From: Serripes groenlandicus
Taxonomy: Eukaryota > Mollusca > Bivalvia > Cardiida > Cardiidae
DNA: 64,000 nucleotides
Assembly: GCA_031761405.1 (NCBI GenBank)
Contig: JASEVX010000012.1
Location: 23,403,723 to 23,467,722 of the forward strand
Reading direction: 5' to 3'
Shown here: piece by piece, positions 1-13,100 of the stretch
Numbering within the stretch: the stretch's first letter is position 1
How the letters are laid out: each line of letters starts with the position of its first letter
Notes under the pieces: generated by a model
Database searches by the model: none
What the model was told of the DNA's origin: nothing
Seen by the model: only the letters and a program-made list of their open reading frames with translations
Position numbers and translations under genes: made by a program

Positions 1-935
1 TCATGATCCCATGACCTGTTTGAGTCAAGCGCTGATCATGACCATTACCCAAACTAAGTTTCAGAGTCATAGGCCTAAGCAAGGAATGTTTCTGTATTGA
101 AGGTCACAGTGAACTTGACCTTTGACCTATTGACTACAAACTCTCTAAGCATCACCAACTTGCTATGATGTATGTCCATACCAAGTTTGAAGATCATAGG
201 CCTAGGTGTATGTAAGTTATAAGGGTAAATGCTAGCTTTCACAAAAACTTTAACCATTAACTGTTTCTTTACAGAAAGGTCACAGTGACCTTGATCTTTG
301 ACCTAGTAACTCCAAACTCTCTAGGCAAAACCAACTTGAAGATCACAGGCCTAAGTGTATGTTAGTTATAAGGGTAAATGCTAGCTTGCACGAAAACTTT
401 AACCATAAACTGTTTCCATATAGAAGGTCACAGTGACCTTGACCTTTGACCTACTGACTCCAATGTTTATAGGCATCACCAACTTGCTATGAAGAATGTC
501 CATACAAAGTTTAAAGATCATAGGCCTAGGCGTATGTTAGTTATAAGGGTAAATGCTAGCTTGCACAAAAACTTTAACCATGAACTGTTTCTATATAGAA
601 AGTTACAGTGACGTTGACCTTTGACCTACTGACTCCAAACTGTGTAGGCATCACCAACTTGCTATGAAGTATGTCCATACCAAGTTTGAAGATCATTGGC
701 CTAGGCGTATGTAATTTATAAGGGTAAATGCTAGCTTGCACAAAAACTTTAACCATGAACTGTTTCTATATAGAAAGTTACAGTGACGTTGACCTTTGAC
801 CTACTGACTCCAAACTGTGTAGGCATCACCAACTTGCTATGAAGTATGTCCATACCGAGTTTGAAGATCATTGGCCTAGGCGTATGTAAGTTATAAGGGT
901 AAATGCTAGCTTGCACAAAAACTTTAACCAACGGC
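1..935. repeat. 175-bp satellite-like tandem array
   Basis: About five head-to-tail copies of a unit of ~175 bp, each containing the landmarks TTGACCTTTGACCTACTGAC and AAGGGTAAATGCTAGCTTG. The last two copies are nearly identical and exactly 175 bp apart. The array runs off the left edge. It ends in a GC-rich CCGATGCCGACGCC tail followed by a TAGCTC..GAGCTA pair, a terminus also seen at 11340-11440 and 19400-19550. Short ORFs read through it because the unit lacks stops in one frame; they are not genes. Confidence 0.9.
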
Positions 936-1108
936 GATGCCGACGCCGATGCCGATGTGACTACAATAGCTCCCCTTATTCTTTGAATAGTCGAGCTAAA
1001 AAGGGTTAAAAAAAAAAAATCTTTGCCATAAATTTCAAAGCTTTTGAAGGTAAATTTTTAGGCTCATATCTTACAATAGATTAGTCTTCAAAAAAAGGAA
1101 GTGTTTAC

Positions 1109-4100
1109 CTTGCTTAAACTGTCTACAAATACTTTAGTATTCAATGTACCAAATATGTATCTCTTGGGTTTGGGGACTTTTTCAGAATCCTTCGACTTCT
1201 TGGAACTTTTTGGCAGAGGCTGCAATAGATCAGATAAATAATAATACATTGTAATAACTAGAACTGTGAGTGAACTCACAAAAGGATACCCCCCGTTGCG
1301 CTTACAAGATATATGGACGGACAGACGGACGGATATATTTCCGACCGGGATAATCTTACTTCATGCACACCCTCAGGTTGTGTACTGCAACTGTGTAAAG
1401 TTTCATCAGAATCAGTCCAGCCGTTAAGGAGGAGTTGCGCTTACAAGACATATGGACAGACAGACGGACAGGGTGATTCCTATATACCCACCAAAACTTT
1501 GTTTGCGGGGGGCATAATAACAATAGTAATACTTCTAATGATAAAACACTATAATAATTATCTTCTTTATAGAGAAACTCTTGACAAAAAAGTATTTGAG
1601 CAAACATATTGTGGTAAAAGGAGAACCGACTCAATAATATAAATCAAACCCATTTATTCAAATGAAGTTTTCCAAAGTTAACTGCTGTAGAAGCAAAGGT
1701 TTTTAGCCTGTACCCGGGAAAGACTCAGCCTTTCTCTCATACAACAAATCTGTGGCAGACCGCTATAAACACATTTACGATGAAGGTTTCATAGTAGAAA
1801 AGTGTTAAAAACATTGACAGCAGACGGCTTTTTGAAAACATGGCGACAAAAGAAGAAATTGCTCAAAACGAGCAATTTCTCCTTTTGTCTCTATGTTTTC
1901 AACTCTATTCAATTATTGTTCTTTCATTTAAAGGGATTTGCTGTGCTTTTGTCTAAACATTTCCAAAGTCGTCTGCTACGGATTTGCTGTATGTGGGAAA
2001 GGTATGCCGGAAAAACTCAGCCTTTCACTCATACAACAAATCTGCTGCAGACGAAAATTAACACATTTATGATAAAAGTTTTATAGTAGAAAATTTTTAA
2101 AATCATTGAGGTAAAAGGACAAACCTCCAGTGTATATTTGTTGTCTTTCACGGAGAGTGAAGCCGTGATCATAGAGATTGCTGATCCGGCTTTGACCTCA
2201 ACTGGTTCAAGGGAATCCGCAAGCTGAAAACAATGGGAAGGTAAAAATTAACACTTTCCCACCAACGGGCGCATTTTCACACCTCTGAAGATGACTTTAG
2301 AAAATATTGTTGCAAATGGAGAAATTATTACACACTTGTTTTTCAAATCTATTCTATAATTTTACTTTTATTTCAGAGATTTTCCATACTTTAGCTTGGC
2401 TGTCGTCTGCAGCAGCTTTTCTTGTACATGGTAAAATGTTAAACAAGAGTGTTTGATGTGTCCTTGCCAATTTATCAGAGACAGACAATGGTAGAAACAC
2501 AAAAAACAAGCAGAATAGCAGACATTCTTTGCTTGCTGGAAAACTTGCAGAAATGTTTTACTGGGTGAAAAATTAGTAGGATTGTAGAAATGTTCATCTG
2601 GATTGCAAACTTGCAGGATGTTGCAGGATAGTAGATTCTGCTGGATTGCAAACTTTCAGAATGGAGGAAATACTCTGCTGGGATGCAAAGAGGCAGAATA
2701 AAATTCAACTCTTATTGTGTTTGGCAGCAGACAGGTCCATTTACATGATTTAGTTAGGTTTCAAATTGGCAGTTTGTAATCTAAGGGTCACAACTCGAGA
2801 AATACAAAGGTCTGCTATATTTTTATACACATCCAATTTACAAAATGTCAAGACAATAGCTCACGCAGTCATAATTTAAGACGTGTTAAACCCTTTGCCG
2901 CATACAGACGCTTTCTGATGACTCTGCAGCAGACGACATTTGAAAACATTGTGACAAAAGGGGAATTGCTCAGGATGAGCAATTTCTCCTTTTGCCACAA
3001 CGTTTTCATTTCATTTCTATTCAACAATTATAATTTCAAGTTTAGAGACTTATCATGTTTTTTGGTTAATATGTTTAAATTCGTCTGCTGAAGATTTGTT
3101 GTATGTAGAGATGGGTTATAAAAAGAGAGTGACACATATACACAAATGAAGACAAAGCAATACGAGGGGCATAAAAAAAGGTTTACAAAAAGCATGAGAA
3201 CACACAAACAAACAGGGGCAAAACAATATGCTCCACTAATTACAACGTACTTGATTGAATGTTTGGTAATTTAAGCCACTTTCAACAAATTTTTCAGTTA
3301 TATCACAGCATTTCCTGGGTAAGTTACCAGTTTGACTTGTCCATTCATCCTGACACCAGTCAGTCAGTCGGTATGCTAACCCCTCAACCTGGGTCGCCAA
3401 GAAGGGCAGCCATTACTACCATTTTTAAAGTCTTTGGTATGACCTGACCAGGGATTGAACCCGCAACCTCCTGTACCAAGGCGGAAGCTCTACCACTACA
3501 CAATGTACTTTGAAGTTTGTGGCATAATTAAACCTGTTTTCTTAGTCATCATATCAACCCTTCCCTTTCCCACATACAAAAATTATGCAACAGATGACTA
3601 TAAAAACATTAACGAAAATCTATATTTATTAAATTATAATGAGAATTTTTTCCTTTTGCCGACATATTTTCAAAAGATGTCTGCTGCAGATAAATGCGTC
3701 CAGAGCTCTAGATAATGTGATTTTTCAAATTCTAAAACCTTTATTTGATATACAAACCCTATGTTGTGGGTACTCGGTGAGACGATTCTTTTGAGAACCA
3801 CAACATAGAGTTTGGTTGAGTCATAAGATAATTATTGTGGGGGAAAATTCTAGTTTACTCCTCCTTATCTAGTCCTCTGCGCGTCTGCTAGTGGGAAGTA
3901 GTAAAAACTATAAATTAAACAGCATCTTACCTCTGAGTCTATTTCTATACATTCAAACTTTCTCTTAACTGGTAGAGTTAGAATCTCACAATGTTTGTAA
4001 GTTAAAGGTGGCGGATCCTGAAATATACATGAACAAACTGTTCAGTCAAATAATCACATGTTCCTTGTTTGTTTGTTAGAAGGGTGTTTCACATCCTTTT

Positions 4101-7100
4101 CAACAATTTTTCAGTTATATCATGGTGTTTCCAGGGCAATTAACTAGTTCTACTTGGTAGTTATAACATGCCGAGGTCCAGATAAGGAAGGGTTTACAGC
4201 TCCTTTCCCCGCAATATCTCTCTTATTATTCAACCAAACTCTATGTTGCAGGTACTCAAAAGAATTGAGTACCTACAACATAGGGTTAGCGGATAAAATA
4301 AGGATTTTAGAACAAGCAAAACACCCCTTATCTAGAGCTCTGTCATAAGATGCAAGATTCGTGTTCTAAAATTCTCTTTCGGCATCCAAATCCTATGTTG
4401 TTGGTACTAAAATAAGCAAATCTCAGTGAGATTATTCTTTCGAGTACCAACAACTTAAAATTCGTTATGGTAATTGGAAAATTGTTCATGCAATCTTTAT
4501 CTTATCTTAGTCCAGACTACTCAATCATTACTCGTAAACAATTTGTTTGTTTTATACCGTTTTCAACAGTATTAGTTATTTCATGGCGTTTCCTAGTTAG
4601 TTTACCAGTACTACATGTACCTGCATTACTTTTCATGACAATGCTATTCTCAGTGCCAAGGAGGGAAAGGGAAGCCATTAATCCTTTCCCTCATACAACA
4701 ATTATGCAGCAGACGACTTTAAACATATTTTGTCAAAAAACAGAAAATCTCTATAATTGATTGGATAACCTATGACTAAAAGTGGAAAACATTGTGGCAA
4801 AAGGAGAAAATGCTCGTTTTGGACAATTTCTTCTTTTGTCCTTATGTTTTCAAAAAGCTGTCTGCTGCCGAGGTGTCTGAAAGCGTCTATATGGGGGAAA
4901 AGGTTAATTTCTTAAAAAATAATGCTAAACAAAGATTGCTCCATATGTGTATTCAAGATAGTCGTAGAAACTGAAGGTCTTTTGAAACTTTCTCACAAAC
5001 AACAAATCAGCAACAGACAACTTTGAAATGTTCCAGTGAGATGGTTGAAAATAATTAGCGGCACATATTACATTCATTCCTGCATAAAATTAAACATCAA
5101 ACAAAAAATCTGCAGCAGGCGACTTTGGAAGCATCCGGGCACAAATATGAAAAAACTCTTCAAATGAAAGATAAATTAATTAATAAAGTTCAAAACATTG
5201 TGTCGAAATGAGAAATTGCTCATCTGAACTTATCTGATATTTATTTGATACTTAACCCTTTCCCACATACAGCAAATCTGCAGCAGACAACTTTGAAAAC
5301 ATGGTGACAAAACTCTGAAAAATCTCCATAAAAGATAGCTTAATTGTTAAATAAAGTTGAAAACATTGTGGCCAAAGGTGAGATTGCTCATCATGATCAG
5401 TTTCACCTTTGGCCACAATGTTTTCAAAAGGCGTCTGCTGCTAGTGCGTCAAAAAGCGTCTATATGTGGTAAAGAGTTAATACATAACTAACAACAAGTA
5501 TGGTCCATTTATACAGCTTTCCTGCATAAAATACTTAATACATAATTAATAGCATCTAATTTGATCTTTTCATACGCCCAATACTTACATAAGTAACAAC
5601 CAAGTCAGTTCTCTGGGGCATGTTAACTGGAGGTGAAATGTAATTATCTGCTATGACAAGATGACTTGGTTTGAGGTCCTTTATCAGTTTATTGGCTTGT
5701 GAATAACTGAGACTGGTGTCTATAGGACAATAACAAATCTGAAAACAAAATTAACTCATTAAAACAATTGCTTGCTTGATTGATTTGGGTTTAAAGCAAC
5801 AACTTTTAAAACAATTGCTGGCTTGATTGATTTGGGTTTAAAGCAACAACTTTTAAAACAATTGCTTGCTTGATTGATTTGGGTTTAAAGCAACAACTTT
5901 TAAAACAATTGCTTGCTTGATTGATTTGGGTTTAAAGCAATTACTTTTGAGTCTTATCACGACAACCAGTTCACTACCCATGTTTTTCCTGGCTTTTACA
6001 CCAGTACTCTAAACAAGTATTTCCAAGCAATTTCCTGCTTTTTCACATAGACTGTTAGCCCATTGGTGGAAGACAAATGGCGACACATAAAAGAAGAGTG
6101 TCTCCTGTCAACAATTCACTGACAGACAGACATAGACGCTTTCCGTATGTGTCACCCTGCCATACCTTGCCTTGGGTGTGTATTGAATTGGATTTTAATG
6201 CTGCTTTCAACATTATTTTAGATACATCACAGTTGTAAGTTTTATTATATATACCTTGCCTTGGTTTTCTAGTGCTTAATTATCATCAGAAATTGGAGTT
6301 TCCATGCCCCTTCCAACATTAATTTAGTAATATCATAGCAACCAGTTCACCTTCATGTACCTACATGTGTTTCCAAGATTTTCATACACCAGGAATCCAC
6401 AAAAAGACCAAGAAATATGAAAAAGGGCTTACAGCGAAACTGTTCCAATTGGCTTTTTTTCTTTCTGAAAGTCACTTTTTGGCCGAAACTATCTTCTACA
6501 TATTGTTATACATATGCAGCAAAAGCTATATGATATATTTTACTAGACAAAATAGCTTTAGTCAGAAAGTATGGTAAAACTGAGACTTTAGATGTCTTTT
6601 ACACGGATATTCTACTAAAATGTGAAAAATATGAAGATATTAAATGAAATTTACTAAATAAAATCAACAGTAGATGTCCAAATTTTTAATCCTTAAACGA
6701 TAACGGTGCTTTAGACTACCTTTTAAACATAGAATTTGATTATACATGTAAAATTTATAGATCAACCATAGCAAAGACGTAAGTGAATGTGAGCAGTCTT
6801 TTATAAATATGTACATGTAGGCCCAATTTGGGCGGATGTTGTGGAAGTTTATTACTGAATAATTTATATTTGTGAATAAGATAATTTTTATGTCACTATA
6901 ACAACATTTTCTTTCTTCCATTTGTCTGTTAACCCTTTCCCTCATATAGATGCTTTCTGACGCCTCTGCAGCAGACAGCCTTTTGAAAATATTGTGGCAA
7001 AAGGAGAAATTGCTCAAAACGAGCAATTTCTCCATTTGCCACAATGTTTTCAATTTTTTGCATTAATTATACCTTCATTTGTAGAGATTTTCCGGGTATT

Positions 7101-10100
7101 TTGCCAACATGATTTCAAAGTCGCCTGCTGCAAATTTGCTGTATGTGGGAAAGGGTTAAGTACAATTTATATCATAAATGACGTAGCCGGAGTGTAATAA
7201 AGCCATTGAATAAATTGCGTATTCAACTAGTGTAATAACAATGTTACGTAACGTGACGTCATAATGTAACGTTTAGCGTTGTAAATACGCGCGCTTTATA
7301 GCGACGTTTATATGGATATAGCGCTGAAAATTAGTTAATTAGTATTTATGATATAAAAAGAACATTACATTCGTGGTCATTCAATACGAAATTTATTAAA
7401 CTCGTTTTCTAAAAGTGATAAAAACTCGCCAAGGCTCATTCTTATCAATTTCAGAAAACTCGTTTAATAAATACCGTATTGAATGACCACTCATGTAATA
7501 TCCTCTATTTACACTTACCCTCATTTGTAACGGTTGAAAGGGACCTAGGGCTTCAATGTATGGAAAGTCTGGTTCTGAAACATAAATAATGTCATTATTT
7601 AACAGTGTGTTAATAAAGCATTTCTGTCATATCACAAACTGTTTATTTATTTTCATTGCAATATGAACCTTTTCCAACACAGATCCAATCCGCAGCAGAC
7701 GATTTGAATGAATGAATGTATATTGTTTTATGGCGCATCGACAGCTAAGGTCATTTAGCGCACAATTAAATTTAATTATTCTTGATCCCTGGGTAAACAA
7801 ACCAGTACTAGGCTAGAAAATGTGTCTTGCCCAAGGGCACTCCACCATGACCGTAGTGCCGCGACTGGGGAGCAGACGATTTGAAAATAACTAGCAATGA
7901 CAATAACAATGTTTTCAACTTGATTTGATAATTGTTCTTTCTTTTATAGAGATTGTTTGTTCTTTTGCATAGATGTTTTTTAAAGTCGTCTCCTGCGGAT
8001 TTGTTGTATGTTGGAAAGGGTTACCCCTTTCCCTCATACGACAATTCCGCAGCAGACGACTTTGAACATATTTTGTCAAAAAATTGAAAATCTCTATAAT
8101 TGAATGGATAACCTATGACTAAAAGTGGTAAACATTGTGGCAAAAGAAGAAATTGCTTGTTTTGAGCAATTTCTTCTTTTTTTACTATGTTTTCAAAAAA
8201 GCTGTCTGCTACAGAGGTGTCAGAAAGCGTCTATATGAGGGAAAGGGTTAAAAGAGTATACAATTATTATATCTTTGAAAGGGTCAATCCTATTATCTCT
8301 TTCCTATAAACAACAAAAGTAGGCCTAAATTTCACAAAATCTGCATTTTATCACGTTTTACATGTCACTTTTTCGCAATTGAAAGGGCCCTGGCCCTGGT
8401 CACAAAACAGCAAGAAAAAACACTGTCATAGTTGAAAAGTTTTGGCAAAAGTAGAAATTGCTCATAATGAGCAATTTTTCCTTTTTACCACAAGTTTTCC
8501 AAAATTGTCTGCTGTAGTAGCATAAACATGTGACTGCATGTTGTAAAAGGGTTAAATACATACCTGTAAAAATTATTGTATTTGTAGATGACTGACCCCA
8601 TAGATCTATAAAGTGTATGACATCACCCAGTCTTAGTGAAGGGTGGCCAGTAAATACAATACAAGGACATTTGAAATCATTCTGCAAGTCTGAAAAGGAA
8701 ATCATAAGAGATTCAACAATGGTTATTTATGGTTGCCTGTGTGGTGTTTTACACTGCTTTCTACAGATTTTCAGTTATATCCTGAGGTTTCCTGGGTAAA
8801 TTATTGGTCCATTTATCCTATCACCAGAGAGTCAGTCACAATGCTAACCCCATAACCCAGACGTCCAAGGAGGGAAAGCCATTACTACCATTAGAAATTC
8901 ATTGATACGACTCGGCAAGGGATCCAAACTGCGACTTCCCGCATCCCTTAGGCGGACACTACACCACAGAGGCTGTCTACAACACAGGAAAATAGGCTTC
9001 AAACAAATTATGACCAATGCAGATTTAGTTCTATGCAAAGAATGATCAGGATCACAGGGTCCCAAGTCTATTTTCAATGTAAAATTCACAGAATTTTCAA
9101 GGATTTTTTTTCCCCCTGATTATTATTTAGTTTTTCAATGACCAAACACATAATAATGTTGATTGTTTCATATGACTTCATTAAGCTTGAATTGTGTTTT
9201 ACACCGCTCACAACACATTTTCAATTATGTCATGCAATTTATCTGGACACCATCCAGTCAGTTGTAATGAGCCTACAATCATGAGTGCCAAGGAGGGAAA
9301 GCCATTTCTATCTCTTTTAACCCTTTCCCTCATACGACAATTCTGCAGCCGACGACTTTGAACATATTTTGTCAAAAAATAGAAAATCTCTATAATTGAA
9401 TGGATAATCTATGACAAAAAGTGGAAAACATTTTGGCAAAAGGAGAAATTGCATGTTTTGATCAATTTCTTCTTTTGTCACTATGTGTTTAAAAAGCCGT
9501 CTGCTGCAGAGGCGTCAGAAAGTGTTTATATGAGGGAAAGGGTTAAAGTCTTTGGTATGACTGGGTGGGAATCAAAAAGTAAACTTCTTACAACTGAGGT
9601 GGCCACTCTACCACTACACAACTGAATCAGTGATTTATTAGTTGAAAGCTGACAAACTAAAATTGCCTCTGTAGGGGATGACTGTAAAAACATTGAGCTA
9701 GCAATTTCTCCTATTTCCACAATTTTTCAACTCTTCTCTTCATCAAAATTATACTTCAAAATTTGCAGACCATACACTTTTTTCCAAAGACATCTTTCAA
9801 GCAGATGTCTCTACAAGGTTAAGCTGTTAAAAAAGAGAGAGAGGGATAAAAATAACAACTTCTACAATAGATAATAATATGACTTACCATGAACATTGTT
9901 AAAATGTTTCAATCTGCCCAAACTGACCAACTGAAAAAGAAGAAGAGCAAATCTTTGAATATATATTTATCCTTCCTTACCAACAAACTTCACAATCAGA
10001 TAGGCAAAGAAATGGAAAATCTTTGAATGAAAGTATAATAACTGAATACAGTTGAAAACATTGCCTTCAAAAGTCTTCTGCTACAGTGATATTTGTGGGA

Positions 10101-13100
10101 CATGATTAATCCTTTCCCTCATATAGACGCTTTCTGAGGCCTCAGCAGCAGACAGCTTTTTGAAAACATAGTGACAAAATGCCTCAATGTTTACCACTTT
10201 TAGTCATTGGTTATCCATTCAATTATAGAGATTTTTCATTTTTTGACAAAATATGTTCAAAGTCGTCTGGTGCAGAATTGGCATATGAGGGAAAGGGTTA
10301 AAACATAAAAATAAAAAATACCAAATTATTTAATTATCCGAGTCCTAGGCATGCATACAAATGAGACTTAAAAATCAGTGCTTTTCCGCAAAAAAAACAA
10401 AACATACGGCATTCCCGACCAGTGTAGATCAGCTAGTGCATCTGCGCAGTCTGGTCTGGCTATGCACCATTAATAAATTAGTCATAGAAGGTTTAACCCT
10501 TTCCCTCATATGACAATTCTGCAGCAGACGACTTTGAACATATTTCATCAAAACAAAGAAAATCTCTATAATTGAATGGATATCCCTTGACTAAAAGTGG
10601 AAAACATTGTGGCAGAAGGAGAAATTGCTTGTTTCAAGCAACTTCTTCTTTTGTCACTATGTTTTCAAAAAGCTGTCTGCTAAAGATGCATCAGAAAGCG
10701 TCTATATTTGGGAAAGGGTTAAAGAAGCTACCCTTGCCCACATATAGTAGGTTCTACGAATACCGTGTTATCTCGAATACCAAGGTAAACAAAGAAACGG
10801 TGTTTTCTATGTTGCGTGCGCACAACCGGTTGTCGTATGATTTCATCAGGATACCCGTTATCTTGGCTTTCAAATGCTACAATTTTCTTTTCAAAAAATC
10901 AATATTCGCAGAAATTACGACACATCATGATTGTTACCTATAATAAATAGAAAATCCTACTTGCCCTGACCCCTCACCAACAAAAACGTAATTTGTTTAG
11001 TAGAAAACCTGTTGTTTATTTTTTCTTTCACATTTGAACATGTTGTCTATTAGCTGCTTATGACATCATAGGAATTTGAAGTCACATGACTACATTCCAT
11101 TAAGTTTTCTCGACTATACAAAACATGAAAGAAATTAAGGACCAAAATTCTAAAAAAAAAATTGTTTTTTTGGCCTGTATGTTTGTGGTGGTTATAAATT
11201 TTTACATATGCTATTTTTAACTTTTAAATCATATACTGTGTTACAAAAATTAAGGATGTTATTATAAGGACTAAAAAAACATGAGCACCGCATACAGCAC
11301 AGACGCTTGACTGATAGAAAACAGAAAAAAAGCTGAGCTGAACAAAAAACCTTAACCGGACGCCCACACCGCAACCGCCGCCGACGACGCCAGGGTCATG
11401 ACAAAAGCTCTCGTTTTTTCAAAAGTCGAGCTTATAACAAAGACATAGGTCATTTTTGGAAAATATGATTAAATTGTGCCAATAAGAAAATTTAACAAAT
11501 TGATTCTGAAAATATCGTGTAAATAAGTTCATAGTTTGGAAAAGTTAATAAATCAACATTTCAATTAAATATAACTGTTCTAGTGACAAATTTTTTATAG
11601 GATAATCATTTTCACATTAAATCTCACGATCTTGTAAAGAGTTGATATAACAGAACCACCATACTAATGCTTTTTGTAATTAGAACGGTGAGTGATTGCC
11701 TCCCTTGAAAATCAATTTCAAAATGGCTGCGGATTGACTCGATTTTTGGAACTTTGCACAGAAGTGAATGATTATTTGGTGTAAGTTGAATAACAAGGAC
11801 ATATAAAGGAACGAGTGACACTGGATATAATTTACAGCTAAGTTTGCTTTATTTCATTTTTTTTAAAAAAAATGCAAGTACACCGATAATAGGGTGTCTC
11901 ATCCTACAACAAATCTGTAACAGACTTATGCTTTCGGCAGACATATCTTATCCTACATGTGTAATTATTATATTTAGGTTGGGTCTATAATTAGACATAC
12001 AAGTTTTCAAGAAACTTCTGGAAAGTAGTATCCATTTGGATCCCTTGCATGAATGCACAGACAGGTTTTTTTCTATGTCTGTAATTATAATATTAAGGTT
12101 GGGTCTATAATTAGACATACAAGTTTTCAAGAAACTTCTGGAAAGTAGTATCCATTTGGATCCCTTGCATGAATGCGCAGAAAGGTTTTTTTTATGTGTG
12201 TAATAATTACATTAAGGGTGGTCTATAATTAGGGATAAAAGGTTTCAAGAAACTATGGTAAATCAGTTTCTTTTTAGATACTTACCATAATTATGCAGAC
12301 AGGTCTTGTTTTTCATGTGTAATAATTACTATAAGCTCAGTTTCCTTAGCGCAATGCTCAAATGTTTTCGATTCTCATAATGACTTACAAGAATTTGATG
12401 CTTCAGATGTGACCAAAGCATTTTCTGCATTTTCAGGGAAGAAACTCTCGTGAATAGATCCTAGATCATTTCACCCTGAGACTGGTATCCCTTTAAGGGA
12501 GGATGCCAGTCTCATTATACCCTATGCTATTGTATCAGTGTGACTTCATGTTATTGTATGGATGTATAGTGTAAAAAAGAACTTATGCTTTTTACTTAAT
12601 GGTACATGTAAGTAAATATACGATTAAAGAAAGTGGTACAAAAAGAAAGAAAAAAGTCGCATCATGAGCAGAGCTCTATACAAGGTGCGTTTTGCATGTT
12701 CTAAAATCCTTGTTTTACCCTCTAACCTTATGTTGTGGGTACTCAAAAGAATCAGCTCGCTGAGACGATTCTTTTGAGAACGCACATCATAGGGTTTGAT
12801 TCGATAATAAGATATATATTTTTGGGAAACAAGCTGTAAACCCCTTCTTATCTTAATCCCTGCATGAGAAAGGTTGTTACCTGAAAACATAACCTACCTC
12901 AGCATGAGGAAACGGGGGCTCAGGTAGATATACTTTGGACTGTTTAGATGCTGATAACCTGAAATGGTAAACCACATATGAGTCATGTCACATGACAAGA
13001 GACCTGTATTTTTGGTGTTCCACATCGCTTTCAATAATTTGTTCATGGTGTTTCCTGGTTAAGTTATCAGTACTACAAGTCCATTTATCCTAACACCAGA

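Noticed and set aside
5761..5945. CRISPR-like direct repeats
   Set aside because: Contiguous 47-bp units with no spacers, in an intron of an animal gene.
10572..10943. 123-codon ORF as a gene
   Set aside because: Starts inside a piggyBac-like MITE and runs into unique sequence without homology or splice sites.
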